A DNA stretch of 51,733 nucleotides from Rubritepida flocculans DSM 14296 (GCF_000425365.1 NZ_AUDH01000023.1:1-51733), one strand, 5' to 3'. Counted from the stretch's first letter, positions 31,761 to 41,963 are shown. The notes: a model not told the origin generated them from the letters alone. A program made the numbers and translations.

Positions 31761-33091
31761 CCCGCCGCGACGCCGCCCTGCCGGCGAAGGTCCGGAAGCT
31801 CCGCTGCGCCGTCTACACCCGGAAGTCCACCGAGGAGGGGCTGGAGCAGGCGTTCAACTCCCTCGACGCGCAGCGCGAAGCCTGCGAGGCCTTCATCGCC
31901 TCGCAGCGCTCCGAGGGCTGGGTGCTGGTGCATGACCGCTACGACGATGGCGGCGTCTCGGGCGGTACCCTCGATCGCCCCGCGCTGAAGCGCCTGCTGG
32001 CCGACATCGAGGCCGGGCTGGTCGATGTGGTGGTGGTCTACAAGATCGACCGCCTGTCCCGCTCGCTGATGGACTTCGCCAGGCTGGTGCAGACCTTCGA
32101 CGCGCACGAGGTCACCTTCGTCTCGGTGACGCAGTCCTTCAACACCACGACCAGCATGGGGCGCCTCACGCTGAACATCCTGCTCAGCTTCGCGCAGTTC
32201 GAGCGCGAGGTGATCGGCGAGCGGGTGCGCGACAAGATCGCCGCCTCCCGCGCGCGGGGCATGTGGATGGGCGGCCCCGTGCCGCTCGGCTACCGGGTCG
32301 AGAACCGCAAGCTGGTGGTGGACGAGGCGGGGGCGGCGACGGTCCGCCGCGTGTTCGAGAGGTTCGCCGAGCTGGGCTCCGCCACCCGGCTGCTGCCGGC
32401 CCTCCGGGCGGAGGGCCTCGTCACCAGGACCGGACGGCCCTTCGACAAGGGGGCGGTCTACAAGCTGCTGGTGAACCGGACCTATCTCGGCGAGGCGGTG
32501 CACAAGGGGAAATCCTACCCCGGCGAGCACGCCGCCATCATCCCCCGGGACCTCTGGGACCGGGTGCACGCCATCCTGGCCGAGAGCCCGCGCGCCCGCG
32601 CGGCGAAGAACCGCGCCCAGGCGCCGGCGCTGCTGCGCGGCCTGCTGTTCGGGCCGGACGGGCGGGCGATGTCGCCGACCCACACCCGGAAGAAGGGCCG
32701 GCTCTACCGCTACTACGTCAGCCAGGCGGTGCTGCAGGGCGGGGCGAACGACGCGCCGCACCGCCGCCTGCCGGCCGGGGAGATCGAGGGGCTGGTGATG
32801 GCGCAGGTCCGCGCCCTGCTGCGCCAGCCGGAGGTCGTCGTCGGCACCTGGCGGGCGGCGCGGGCGGAGGCGCCGGACCTCACCGAGGCGGAGGTGCGCG
32901 AGGCGCTCGGGCGGCTCGATCCGCTCTGGGACGAGCTGTTCCCCGGCGAGCAGGAGCGGATCGTGCGGCTGCTGGTCGAGCGCGTGACCGTCACCGAGGG
33001 CGGGGCGGAGATCCGGCTGAACCTGGAAGGGCTCGCCGGGCTCGCCCGCGAGTGGGCGGCGAAGCAGCCGCGGGAGCGCATGGCGGCATGA
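31757..33091 (+). CDS. Large serine recombinase (integrase)
   Basis: A 444-residue protein from ATG 31757-31759. The N-terminal resolvase domain has the catalytic Ser24 in 'AVYTRKSTEEGLEQ', then 'DGGVSGGTLDRPALKRLLADI', 'YKIDRLSRSLMDFARL' and 'QFEREVIGERVRDKIA'. The Recombinase domain follows (about 165-270: 'PLGYRVENRKLVVDEAGAATVRRVFERFAELG'). It is short for the family because the coiled-coil/zinc part ends early, though 'LLRGLLFGPDGRAMSPTHTRKKGRLYRYYV' is the start of a zinc-beta ribbon-like region. It would integrate and excise the prophage. The attachment site should lie nearby but is not identifiable from one end. Confidence 0.92.
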
Positions 33092-33528
33092 CCAGCGTGA
33101 CGGTGGTGGTGCCGATGACCATCCGGCGCCGCGGCGGGCGGAAGCGGATCATCGGGCCGGACGGGGCGCCGATCCGCACTGGCGACGACGTGCCGGGGGC
33201 AGCCGAAACGCGCGGCGACCCGGCGCTGGTGAAGGCGCTGGCGCGGGCGTTCCGGTGGCGGCGCATGCTGGAGGAGGGGCGGTATGGGTCGATTCGCGAA
33301 CTCGCCGCCGCGGAACAGATGGAGCGCACGTCCGTCGCCCGTGCCCTCGGCCTCACCCTGCTCGCGCCCGACATCGTGGAAGCCGTCCTCGACGGTCGCG
33401 AGCCGGTCGCCCTCTCCGTCGCATCCTTCCGTCGCGGCCTCCCGGACGCCTGGGAGGCCCAGTGGGCTACGCTGGTCGGCGCCGGCACCGCGGCGCAGGT
33501 CGGCCGCGGGCCCCTGGGGCGCGGATGA
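33088..33528 (+). CDS. HTH-containing protein of the recombinase operon
   Basis: A 146-residue protein from ATG 33088-33090, overlapping the recombinase stop by four bases. The N-terminus is basic (TIRRRGGRKRIIGPDG). The middle, 'VKALARAFRWRRMLEEGRYGSIRELAAAEQMERTSVARALGLTLLAPDIVEAVLDG', is a helix-turn-helix of the kind found in proteins co-encoded with DUF2924-linked recombinases. A role in controlling integration or excision is likely by context. The C-terminus is low in complexity. Confidence 0.75.
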   Translation: MTSVTVVVPMTIRRRGGRKRIIGPDGAPIRTGDDVPGAAETRGDPALVKALARAFRWRRMLEEGRYGSIRELAAAEQMERTSVARALGLTLLAPDIVEAVLDGREPVALSVASFRRGLPDAWEAQWATLVGAGTAAQVGRGPLGRG

Positions 33529-33618
33529 CAGGGCGGCAATGCCCGGGCACAGTAATGGACCGTCGAACCGCTCCCGCGCCCGTCTCGGTCTGTCCGGAGC
33601 CTCCATAGAGCCTACCGC

Positions 33619-35454
33619 ATGAGCTATGCTGGCCTCTCGTCCCTGATCTGGTCCGTCGCCGATCTGCTGCGCGGCGACTACAAGCCCTCCGAATACGGCC
33701 GGGTCATCCTGCCATTCACCGTGCTACGCCGCCTCGACTGCGTGCTGGCGCCCACCAAGGCCGAGGTGCTGGCGAAGAAGGCGGAATGCGAGAAGCGGGG
33801 CCTCAACCCGGAACCCTTCCTCACGCGCCTCACCGGCGTGCCCTTCGCCAATACCTCCTCCCTCGATCTCGCCCGCCTGATGGGCGATCCGGACCATATC
33901 GGCCCGAACCTCGCCGCCTACATCCAGGGCTTCTCTGCCCCCGTGCGCGACATCTTCGAGCGCTTCCGCTTCGCCGAGCAGACCGACCGGCTGCAGAAGG
34001 CGGGCCTGCTCTACCAGGTCACGGAGCGTTTCGTCGGCTTCGACCTCAGCCCCGCCGCCGTCAGCAACCACGACATGGGCCTCGCCTTCGAGGAGCTGAT
34101 CCGTAAGTTCGCCGAGATCTCCAACGAGACCGCCGGTGAGCACTTCACGCCGCGCGACGTCATCAAGCTGATGGTCAACCTGCTGTTCATCGAAGACAAC
34201 GACATCCTCACCCCCGGCAACCCGGCGGTGCGCACCATCTATGACCCCACCGCCGGCACCGGCGGCATGCTCTCCGTCGCAGGCGAGCATCTGCTGGCGC
34301 ACAACCCTGCCGCGCGGCTGACCATGTTCGGCCAGGAGCTGAACGACGAGAGCTACGCCATCTGCAAGGCGGACATGCTCATCAAGGGCCAGGACGTGCG
34401 CAACATCGTCCCCGGCAACACGCTCTCGGACGACGGACACCCGACGCAGAAGTTCGACTACATGCTCTCCAACCCGCCCTTCGGCGTGGAGTGGAAGAAG
34501 GTCGAGAAGGAGGTCCGGCGCGAGCACGAGCAGCTGGGCCACGCGGGGCGCTTCGGCCCCGGTCTGCCTCGCATCTCGGACGGCTCGCTCTTGTTCCTGC
34601 TGCATCTGCTCTCGAAGATGCGCCCGGCGCAGGAGGGCGGCAGCCGGATCGGCATCGTGCTCAACGGCTCGCCGCTGTTCACCGGCGGCGCCGGCTCGGG
34701 CGAGAGCGAGATCCGCCGCCATGTGCTGGAGAACGACCTGGTGGAGACGATCATCGCGCTGCCCACTGACATGTTCTTCAACACCGGCATCGCCACCTAT
34801 GTCTGGATCCTGACCAACCGCAAGCCAGCACATCGGCGCGGCCTGGTGCAGCTCATCGACGCCTCGTCGCTGTGGCAGAAGATGCGCAAGAGCCTCGGTT
34901 CCAAGCGCAAGGAGATGGTCGAGGAAGACATCGCCGCCGTCACCCGCCTGTTCGGCGAGGCGGCGGAGGCCGATCTCGCCACCATCACCGATGCCACCGG
35001 CAAAACGACCCGCGTCATTCTGCGCGCGGGCGAGGCGCCGCCGGCCGCGCCGGAAGGCGGGCGCGTCAAGGTCGCCCCGCTCTCGCGCCTGATCCGCAAC
35101 GAGGTGTTCGGCTACCGGCAGATCACGGTTGAGCGCCCCTTGCGCGACGAGGCGGGACGCATCGTGCTCGGCACCAAGGGCAAACAGAGGGGCAAGCCGC
35201 TGCCCGACCCGGCGCTGCGCGACACCGAGAACGTCCCCCTCGATCAGGACACCGCCGACTACCTGGCGCGCGAGGTGCTGCCGCATGCCCCCGATGCCTG
35301 GGTGGACGAGGAGAAGACGAAGATCGGCTACGAGATCCCCTTCAACCGCTTCTTCTACGTGTTCGAAGCCCCCCGGCCGCTGGAGGCGATCGATGCCGAG
35401 CTGCGGGAGGTGACGGCGCGCATCAAGGCGATGCTGGACGGGCTTGCGGCATGA
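33619..35454 (+). CDS. hsdM: Type I restriction-modification system, methyltransferase subunit
   Basis: A 611-residue protein from ATG 33619-33621. The N-terminal HsdM_N helical domain ('[36 protein letters not shown]') is followed by the N6-adenine methyltransferase, with AdoMet motif [10 protein letters not shown] at 209-217 and catalytic NPPF at 285-288. With HsdS it would methylate one adenine in each strand of a two-part site. It is the first gene of a five-gene operon; the start lies 90 bases after the recombinase operon. Its stop overlaps darT by four bases. Confidence 0.95.
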   Translation: MSYAGLSSLIWSVADLLRGDYKPSEYGRVILPFTVLRRLDCVLAPTKAEVLAKKAECEKRGLNPEPFLTRLTGVPFANTSSLDLARLMGDPDHIGPNLAAYIQGFSAPVRDIFERFRFAEQTDRLQKAGLLYQVTERFVGFDLSPAAVSNHDMGLAFEELIRKFAEISNETAGEHFTPRDVIKLMVNLLFIEDNDILTPGNPAVRTIYDPTAGTGGMLSVAGEHLLAHNPAARLTMFGQELNDESYAICKADMLIKGQDVRNIVPGNTLSDDGHPTQKFDYMLSNPPFGVEWKKVEKEVRREHEQLGHAGRFGPGLPRISDGSLLFLLHLLSKMRPAQEGGSRIGIVLNGSPLFTGGAGSGESEIRRHVLENDLVETIIALPTDMFFNTGIATYVWILTNRKPAHRRGLVQLIDASSLWQKMRKSLGSKRKEMVEEDIAAVTRLFGEAAEADLATITDATGKTTRVILRAGEAPPAAPEGGRVKVAPLSRLIRNEVFGYRQITVERPLRDEAGRIVLGTKGKQRGKPLPDPALRDTENVPLDQDTADYLAREVLPHAPDAWVDEEKTKIGYEIPFNRFFYVFEAPRPLEAIDAELREVTARIKAMLDGLAA

Positions 35455-36101
35455 GCGGGACGTGTCCCGTTCATCCCAAGATCTATCACATCCTGCATGT
35501 CGACCGTCTGCCCTCTGTGCTCGCCGACGGCTTCCTGTTCAGCGATGCGCAGATGCAGGGCCGGCAAGGCTGCGGCACCACCATCGGCATGAGCAGGATC
35601 AAGGCGCGCCGCCGGGAACTCCCGGTGGAATGCCGCCCAGGAACCTGCGTCGGCGACTACGTCCCTTTCTACTTCTGCCCGCGCTCCGTGATGCTCTATG
35701 TCATCTGGCGCGCGAACCACCCTGAGCTTGCCTACCGCGGCGGGCAGAGGCCGATCGTGACACTGGAAGCCGACCTTCACGAGGTGGTCGCCCACGCGGA
35801 CGGTGCCGGGATCCCCTGGGCCTTCAGCCTGTCCAACGCCGGGGCGGCGTATGCCACCTTCCGGGCAGAGCTCCCGGCGCTGCAGGAGCTCGACTGGACG
35901 GCGATCATGGCACGCGACTTCCGCTCGCCGGAGGTGAAAGAGGCCAAGCAGGCCGAGTTCCTGTTCCACCGCCGCTTCCCCTGGCGGCTCGTGGCGCGGA
36001 TCGGCGTCCAGAACACGACCACACGACAGAAGGTGGTGGACTGCTTGGCGGGGGCAGGGCACACCCCGCCTGTCGCCCTCGAGCCGGACTGGTACTATTA
36101 G
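35451..36101 (+). CDS. darT: DarT DNA ADP-ribosyltransferase toxin
   Basis: A 216-residue protein from ATG 35451-35453. The DarT (DUF4433) pattern is complete: '[24 protein letters not shown]' (NAD+-binding His13), '[44 protein letters not shown]' (substrate-binding loop and core), '[15 protein letters not shown]' and '[16 protein letters not shown]', with Glu169 the likely catalytic residue. DarT attaches ADP-ribose to thymidine in single-stranded DNA and blocks replication. It lies within the hsd operon, coupled to hsdM by overlap. Its antitoxin follows after 24 bases. Confidence 0.93.
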   Translation: MSGTCPVHPKIYHILHVDRLPSVLADGFLFSDAQMQGRQGCGTTIGMSRIKARRRELPVECRPGTCVGDYVPFYFCPRSVMLYVIWRANHPELAYRGGQRPIVTLEADLHEVVAHADGAGIPWAFSLSNAGAAYATFRAELPALQELDWTAIMARDFRSPEVKEAKQAEFLFHRRFPWRLVARIGVQNTTTRQKVVDCLAGAGHTPPVALEPDWYY

Positions 36102-36125
36102 GGCCGGGAGCGAGGAGCAGAAGGC

Positions 36126-37172
36126 ATGATCACCCTCAAGACGGGCGATATCCTCGCCGAGCCCGCCGAAGCTCTGGTGAACACCGTCAATTGTGTCGGC
36201 GTCATGGGCCGTGGGGTCGCGCTGCAGTTCCGCAATGCCTTCCCCGACAATTTCCGCGCCTACGAAGCCGCCTGCGCGCGCGGCGAAGTGCGGCCAGGGC
36301 AAATGTTCGTCTTCGAACGCCAGGCCCTCGATGCGCCGCGCTGGATCATCAACTTTCCCACCAAGCGGCATTGGCGTGGCAGAAGCCGGATCGAGGACAT
36401 CGAGGCGGGGCTCGTCGCGCTGGTCGAGGAGATCCGCGCCCGCAACATCCGGTCAGTCGCCATCCCCCCGCTCGGCTGTGGGCTCGGCGGGCTCGATTGG
36501 GGGCAGGTGCGGCCTCGCATCGAGGCGGCACTGGCAGCGCTGCCCGAGGTGTCGGTGACCGTGTTCGCCCCTGCCGGCGCGCCCGCAGCGGGCCGCGGGA
36601 TGATGGCGGCAGCGGCGTCGCACATGACGCCCGGGCGGGCGGCGCTGATCGGGCTGATGCGCCGCTATCTCGCTGGGGTCGGCGAGCCCTTCGTCACCCT
36701 GCTCGAGGTGCACAAGCTCGTGTACTTCCTGCAGGAGGCGGGCGAGCCGCTGCGCCTGCGCTTCGCCAAGGCGCCGGCCGGCCCCTTCGCCGAGAATCTC
36801 GGCCCCGTGCTGCGCGCCGTCGAGGGGCATTACCTGTCCGGCTACCGTGACGGCGGGGACTCGCCGGAGAAGGAGATCGCGATCCTGCCCGGCGCGGTGG
36901 AGGATGCCGAGGCTGCCCTGGCCGCCGCGGACGGGACGCGCGAGCGCTTCGCGCGTGTGGCTGCGCTGGTCGAGGGGTTCGAGACGCCTTTCGGCCTGGA
37001 GCTGCTGGCGACGGTGCATTGGGTGGCGAAGGTGGAGGGCTGGGACGAAGCGGCGGTGGTCGCCGGGGTGCATGGCTGGGGGCGGCGCAAGCACGGCTTC
37101 TCGGAGCGGCAGATACGCTTGGCCCTGGACCGTCTGCGCGGGCAGGGCTGGCTCTCGGCACCGACGGCATGA
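36126..37172 (+). CDS. darG: DarG macrodomain antitoxin
   Basis: A 348-residue protein from ATG 36126-36128, with a GAGGAG-type ribosome-binding site just upstream. The N-terminal macrodomain (about 1-155) has 'TGDILAEPAEALVNTVNCVGVMGRGVALQF' and 'SVAIPPLGCGLGGLDWGQV', the ADP-ribose-binding loops of the hydrolase that removes the mark made by DarT. The C-terminal domain (about 165-340, 'GLMRRYLAGVGEPFVTLLEVHKLVYFLQEAGEPLRLRFAKAPAGPF') is the toxin-binding part typical of DarG. Its stop overlaps the hsdS start by four bases. Confidence 0.93.
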   Translation: MITLKTGDILAEPAEALVNTVNCVGVMGRGVALQFRNAFPDNFRAYEAACARGEVRPGQMFVFERQALDAPRWIINFPTKRHWRGRSRIEDIEAGLVALVEEIRARNIRSVAIPPLGCGLGGLDWGQVRPRIEAALAALPEVSVTVFAPAGAPAAGRGMMAAAASHMTPGRAALIGLMRRYLAGVGEPFVTLLEVHKLVYFLQEAGEPLRLRFAKAPAGPFAENLGPVLRAVEGHYLSGYRDGGDSPEKEIAILPGAVEDAEAALAAADGTRERFARVAALVEGFETPFGLELLATVHWVAKVEGWDEAAVVAGVHGWGRRKHGFSERQIRLALDRLRGQGWLSAPTA

Positions 37173-38542
37173 GCTTTCCTGCCTATCCGGCCTATCGCGA
37201 CAGCGGCGTGCCGTGGCTGGCCGAGGTGCCGGGGCATTGGGCCGTGCGGCGGCTTCGCTTCCTTGCCGAAATCCGCCCGAGTGGCGTGGACAAGCATAGC
37301 CTCGAAGGCGAGTTGCCGGTGCGACTCTGCAACTACGTCGATGTCTACAAGAACGACCGGATTACCGAGGCGCTCGCCTTCCTGGAGGCGACGGCAACGC
37401 CCGCCGAGATCGAACGCTTCTCGCTGCGCCCCGGGGACGTGCTGATCACCAAAGACAGCGAGACGCCGAACGATATCGCGGCAGCGGCACTCGTCGAACC
37501 CAGCGCGGCGGGCGTGGTGTGCGGCTATCATCTTGCTCTGCTGCGTCCGTTGCCCGGCGGGGTTGGCGGCGCGTTCCTGTTCTGGGCCTTCAAAGCGCCG
37601 GGAACGCAGGCGCAATGCTCCGTGCGGGCACAGGGGATCACACGCTTCGGTCTTTCCAGCGCGGCCATCGGTGATGTGCTGCTCCCCCTCCCACCCCCCG
37701 CCGAACAGCGCGCCATTGCCGCCTTCCTCGACCGCGAATGCGGCAAGATCGATGCGCTGGTGGCGGAGCAGGAGCGGCTGATCGCGCTGCTGAAGGAGAA
37801 GCGCCAGGCCGTCATCTCCCACGCCGTCACCAAGGGCCTCGACCCCACCGCGCCGATGAAGGACTCCGGCGTGGCGTGGCTGGGGCAGGTGCCGGCGCAT
37901 TGGGAGGTGAAGCGGTTGAAGTTCTTGGCTCGTGTGCAGACCGGCGTCGCCAAAGGTCGCGACCTATCCGGAACCGACGTGATTGAGGTCCCATATCTCC
38001 GCGTTGCCAATGTGCAGGATGGATATCTCGACCTTGAAGACGTGGCCACCATCCAGATTGCGCGCGATGAGTTGGATCGCTATGGACTGCAGCCGGGCGA
38101 CGTTCTGATGAACGAAGGTGGCGACTTCGATAAGCTCGGACGGGGGCACGTCTGGCATGGCGCGATCTCGCCTTGTATCCATCAGAACCATGTCTTCTCG
38201 GTTCGGCCACACAGCATTGAGCCCGAATGGTTGGCACTGATCACCAGTGCGGACTGTGGTCGGTTTTTCTTCATGTCCCGGTCCAAGCAAAGCACGAATC
38301 TGGCTTCTATATCATCTTCGAATCTTGTAGAGCTTCCGCTGTGCATTCCTCCGCAGCCGGAGCGATCAGCGATCCTGGAAGCTGTCTCGGCGGAGACGAC
38401 GAAACTCGACACCCTCACCACCGAAGCCGAGCGCGCCATCGCCCTCCTCAAGGAACGCCGCGCCGCGCTGATCTCCGCCGCCGTCACCGGCCGGATCGAC
38501 GTGCGCGGCCTTGTGCCGGCCGAGGAGGCGAAGGCCGCATGA
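37169..38542 (+). CDS. hsdS: Type I restriction-modification system, specificity subunit
   Basis: A 457-residue protein from ATG 37169-37171. Two target-recognition domains each open with an 'AYRDSGVPWLAEVPGHWAVRRLRF' / 'MKDSGVAWLGQVPAHWEVKRLKF' phrase and end in a conserved helix ('AEQRAIAAFLDRECGKIDALVAEQERLIALLKEKRQAVIS' and the matching C-terminal one), the usual pseudo-repeat of HsdS. Each domain reads half of a bipartite DNA site. The second domain (about 37.92-38.34 kb) is much less G+C-rich than the rest, which suggests it was acquired by recombination. It overlaps darG by four bases. Confidence 0.93.
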   Translation: MSFPAYPAYRDSGVPWLAEVPGHWAVRRLRFLAEIRPSGVDKHSLEGELPVRLCNYVDVYKNDRITEALAFLEATATPAEIERFSLRPGDVLITKDSETPNDIAAAALVEPSAAGVVCGYHLALLRPLPGGVGGAFLFWAFKAPGTQAQCSVRAQGITRFGLSSAAIGDVLLPLPPPAEQRAIAAFLDRECGKIDALVAEQERLIALLKEKRQAVISHAVTKGLDPTAPMKDSGVAWLGQVPAHWEVKRLKFLARVQTGVAKGRDLSGTDVIEVPYLRVANVQDGYLDLEDVATIQIARDELDRYGLQPGDVLMNEGGDFDKLGRGHVWHGAISPCIHQNHVFSVRPHSIEPEWLALITSADCGRFFFMSRSKQSTNLASISSSNLVELPLCIPPQPERSAILEAVSAETTKLDTLTTEAERAIALLKERRAALISAAVTGRIDVRGLVPAEEAKAA

Positions 38543-38574
38543 GCCCGCCCCGCCCACCCCGCCGCGCGCCATGA
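38539..38574 (+). CDS. Eleven-codon mini-cistron linking hsdS to hsdR
   Basis: MSPPRPPRRAP. Its ATG overlaps the hsdS stop (ATGA at 38539-38542) and its stop overlaps the hsdR ATG (ATGA at 38571-38574), so ribosomes could pass from hsdS to hsdR without scanning. The proline-rich content could slow translation. A function beyond coupling is speculation. Confidence 0.35.
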   Translation: MSPPRPPRRAP

Positions 38575-41500
38575 CCGACCTCTACCGCGAAGCCCGGCTG
38601 GAAGAGGCGATCTGCACCCATCTCGCCGCCCATGGCTGGCTGTATGACCCCGGCGCCGCCGCCCGCCACGACCGCGCCCGCGGCCTCTTCCCCGAAGACC
38701 TTCTCGCCTGGGTGCAGCAGACCCAGCCCGAGGCCTGGGAGGCGCTCACCAAGGCGCACGGCCCGGCGGCGGCGACGGCGCTCGCCGACCGGCTGCGCGC
38801 CGCGCTCGACCGGCAGGGCACGCTCGATGTGCTGCGCCACGGCCTCGACATGGTGGGGCTGCGCCGGCCCATTCAGCTTGCCCAGTTCCGCCCGGCGCTG
38901 GCGATGAACGAGGCGCTCGCCGCCCGCTATGCCGCCAACCGCCTGCGCGTGGTGCGCCAGCTCCGCAACTCGCCGCATCACGAGAACAGCCTCGACCTGG
39001 TGCTGTTCCTCAACGGCATCCCCGTCGCCACCGCCGAGCTCAAGTCGGACTACACGCAACGGGTCGAGGATGCGGTGGACCAGTACCGGCACGACCGCCT
39101 GCCGAGGCTGCCGGGGCGGAACACGCCGGAGCCGATCCTCGCCTTCCCCGGCGGAGCGCTGGTGCATTTCGCCGTCTCCAACAGCGAGGTGCGGATGTGC
39201 ACACGCCTCGAAGGGCCGGACAGCCGCTTCCTGCCCTTCAACCGCGGCCATGACGGGGGCGGCGGCAATCCGCCCAACCCGCGCGGCGCCCCCACCGCCT
39301 ATCTGTGGGAGGAGGTGTGGGAGCGCCATTCCTGGCTCGACATCCTCGGCCGCTACCTGGTGCCGGTGAAGGACGAGAAGAAGCGCCTCCAGGGCTGGAT
39401 CTTCCCGCGCTTCCACCAGCTCGACGCCACGCGGAAGCTGCTGGCGGCGGTGCTGCGGGAGGGTCCCGGCGGGCGCTACCTGATCCAGCACTCGGCAGGG
39501 TCGGGCAAGACCAACTCCATCGCCTGGACGGCGCATTTCCTGGCCGACCTGCACGATGCGGCGAACCGCAAGCTGTTCGACACGGTGCTGGTGGTCTCCG
39601 ACCGCACGGTGCTGGATCGGCAGTTGCGCGAGGCGGTGGAGGGCTTCGAGCGCACGCAGGGGGTGGTCGCCACCATCACCGGGGAGGGGGCGAGCAAGAG
39701 CCGCGAACTGGCCGAGGCGCTGGCGGCGGGCAAGAAGATCGTCGTCTGCACCATCCAGACCTTCCCCTTCGCGCTGCAGGAGGTGCGGCGGCTTGCGGCG
39801 ACCCAGGGCAAGCGCTTCGCGGTGATCGCCGACGAGGCGCATTCCTCCCAGGCCGGCCAGGCCGCGGCGAAGCTGAAGGCGACGCTGACGGCCGAGGAGA
39901 TCGCAGCCCTCGAGGATGGCGGCGAGGTCGATATGGAGGACCTGCTCGCGGCCGAGATGAAGGCCCGTGCGGCGCAGGAGGTGGGCATCAGCTACGTCGC
40001 CTTCACCGCCACGCCGAAGGCGAAGACGCTGGAGCTGTTCGGCCGCCGGCCCGACCCCTCGCGCCCCGCGGGCAAGGACAACCTGCCCGCGCCCTTCCAC
40101 ATCTATTCCATGCGCCAGGCGATCGAGGAGGGCTTCATCCTCGACGTGCTGCGCAACTACACCTCCTGGCGCATGGCCTTCCGCCTGACGCATGAGGGGC
40201 GCGAGCTGGACGAGCGGGAGGTGGATGCCAGCGAGGCGAAGAAGGGCATCCTCGGCTGGGTGCGGCTGCATCCGCACAACATCGCCGCGCGCGTGCGGAT
40301 CGTGGTCGAGCATTTCCGGCAGAACGTGGCGCATCTGCTCGGCGGCCGGGCGAAGGCGATGGTGGTGACGGCGAGCCGCAAGGAGGCGGTGCGCTGGAAG
40401 ACGGCGATGGAGGCCTACATCCGGCAGCGCCGCTACCCGCTCGGCGTGCTGGTCGCCTTCTCCGGCGAAGTCAGCGACCCGGAGACGGGCCCCGAGCCCT
40501 TCACCGAGGCGACCATGAACCCCGCCCTGCGCGGGCGCGACATCCGCGAGGCCTTCGCCACGCCCGAGTTCAGCCTGCTGCTGGTGGCGAACAAGTTCCA
40601 GACCGGCTTCGATCAACCGCTGCTCTGCGCCATGTATGTGGACAAGCGCCTTTCCGGCATCCAGGCGGTGCAGACGCTCTCGCGCCTCAACCGCGCCTAT
40701 CCGGGGAAGGACGCCACCTATGTGGTGGACTTCGTGAACGAGCCCGAGGAGATCCTGGCGGCCTTCAAGCAGTATCACACCACCGCCGAGCTCGCCGATG
40801 TCAGCGACCCCAATGTGGTGCTGGATCTGCGCAGCAAGCTGGACGCGATGGGCCTCTACGACCGCTTCGAGGTCGAGCGCGTGGCCAAGGTGGCGGTGAA
40901 CCCGAAGGCGACGCAGGGGGATCTGGACGCCGCCATCGGTCCGGTGAGCAACCGGCTGCTGACGCGCTTCCGGCAGGCGCAGCAGGCCTGGCGGGCCGGG
41001 GCGGACGGGACGAAGGCGCGCGAGGCGGCAAAGGCCGAGATGGATGTGCTGCTGCTCTTCAAGCGCGACCTCGGCAGCTATGTCCGGCTGTACGAGTTCC
41101 TCGGGCAGATGTTCGACTACGGGAACACCGAGTTCGAGAAGCTCTACCTGTTCGGCAAGCTGCTGCTGCCGCTGCTGGACTACGGGCGGGAGCGGGATGG
41201 GGTGGACCTCTCGGCGCTGCGGCTGACGCACCACCGGATGCGCGACCTCGGCCAGCAGCGGCTGAACCTTGCCGGCGGCGAGCCCGCCGAGGGGCTGAAG
41301 CCGCCGACCGATGTCGGCTCCGGCCAGGTGCAGGACCGGCAGAAGCAGCGGCTCGGGGAAATCATCCGGGCGCTGAACGATCTCTTCGAGGGTGAGTTGA
41401 CGGACGGCGACCGGGTCGCCTTCGCCGAGAGCATCCGGTCCAAGATGATGGAAAGCGCCACCCTGCGCGCCCAGGCGGCGGCGAACACGCGCGAGCAGTT

Positions 41501-41699
41501 CGGCAACTCGCCGAACCTGCGGGAGGAGCTGCTGAACGCGATCATCGCGACGATGGAGGCACACGGCAGCATGAGCCGTCAGGCGCTGAACTCGGAGGCG
41601 GTTCAGGCCGGGCTGCTGGCAGTGCTGCTCGGTCCGGGAGCGCTTTGGGAGGGGCTGCGGAAGGGGGAGGAGCCGGGGGCTGGTGCCGATCCGCGATAG
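38571..41699 (+). CDS. hsdR: Type I restriction-modification system, restriction subunit
   Basis: A 1042-residue protein from ATG 38571-38573. The N-terminal nuclease domain shows Asp142 ('NSLDLVLFLNG') and Glu156-x-Lys158 ('ATAELKSD'), the PD-(D/E)XK site. The SF2 translocase follows, with Walker A 'QHSAGSGKTNSIAW' near 310, 'IADEAHSSQAG' and 'SYVAFTATPKAKTLELFG'. Later motifs include 'QTGFDQPLLCAMYVDKRLSGIQAVQTLSRLNRAYPGK'. The C-terminal helical region contacts the methylase. It would pull in DNA at unmethylated sites and cut where complexes collide. Length and motifs are intact. Confidence 0.95.
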   Translation: MTDLYREARLEEAICTHLAAHGWLYDPGAAARHDRARGLFPEDLLAWVQQTQPEAWEALTKAHGPAAATALADRLRAALDRQGTLDVLRHGLDMVGLRRPIQLAQFRPALAMNEALAARYAANRLRVVRQLRNSPHHENSLDLVLFLNGIPVATAELKSDYTQRVEDAVDQYRHDRLPRLPGRNTPEPILAFPGGALVHFAVSNSEVRMCTRLEGPDSRFLPFNRGHDGGGGNPPNPRGAPTAYLWEEVWERHSWLDILGRYLVPVKDEKKRLQGWIFPRFHQLDATRKLLAAVLREGPGGRYLIQHSAGSGKTNSIAWTAHFLADLHDAANRKLFDTVLVVSDRTVLDRQLREAVEGFERTQGVVATITGEGASKSRELAEALAAGKKIVVCTIQTFPFALQEVRRLAATQGKRFAVIADEAHSSQAGQAAAKLKATLTAEEIAALEDGGEVDMEDLLAAEMKARAAQEVGISYVAFTATPKAKTLELFGRRPDPSRPAGKDNLPAPFHIYSMRQAIEEGFILDVLRNYTSWRMAFRLTHEGRELDEREVDASEAKKGILGWVRLHPHNIAARVRIVVEHFRQNVAHLLGGRAKAMVVTASRKEAVRWKTAMEAYIRQRRYPLGVLVAFSGEVSDPETGPEPFTEATMNPALRGRDIREAFATPEFSLLLVANKFQTGFDQPLLCAMYVDKRLSGIQAVQTLSRLNRAYPGKDATYVVDFVNEPEEILAAFKQYHTTAELADVSDPNVVLDLRSKLDAMGLYDRFEVERVAKVAVNPKATQGDLDAAIGPVSNRLLTRFRQAQQAWRAGADGTKAREAAKAEMDVLLLFKRDLGSYVRLYEFLGQMFDYGNTEFEKLYLFGKLLLPLLDYGRERDGVDLSALRLTHHRMRDLGQQRLNLAGGEPAEGLKPPTDVGSGQVQDRQKQRLGEIIRALNDLFEGELTDGDRVAFAESIRSKMMESATLRAQAAANTREQFGNSPNLREELLNAIIATMEAHGSMSRQALNSEAVQAGLLAVLLGPGALWEGLRKGEEPGAGADPR

Positions 41700-41963
41700 A
41701 TTCGGCGTCGGGGAACCTTTGGTGGGGCGTCGGGTTCACCAACTCGCGGTCGGGTGCTGCCTGTCAAGCCCTTGAAGAGGCGAGCGTTCGGGCTGGCGGC
41801 ATAATCGGGGAAGTCGCCAGGTTCAGAGAAATCCGGCCTGCGAGAGAGGGTTTCGGGAGGCGTTCGAGGACCGCTCGGCGCCAGCCTATGCGCGAGAACC
41901 GCAGAAAACCTGCGCCTCACGGCGCGGCTGGCAGGCGGGGAGACGATTCGCGGCGCATAGAGG
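41700..41963. other. Gap between the restriction operon and the tRNA gene
   Basis: 264 bases with no convincing gene. It is the place where an attachment-site remnant or terminator for hsdR would be expected; I can identify neither. Confidence 0.35.

Noticed and set aside
33724-35286. 520-codon minus-strand frame opposite hsdM
   Set aside because: Antisense shadow of a well-supported gene.
38484-41564. Very long minus-strand open frame opposite hsdR (over 1000 codons)
   Set aside because: It is an antisense shadow of a high-G+C gene; its translation is rich in Arg, Gly, His and Leu without any family motif, while the plus strand encodes a complete HsdR.
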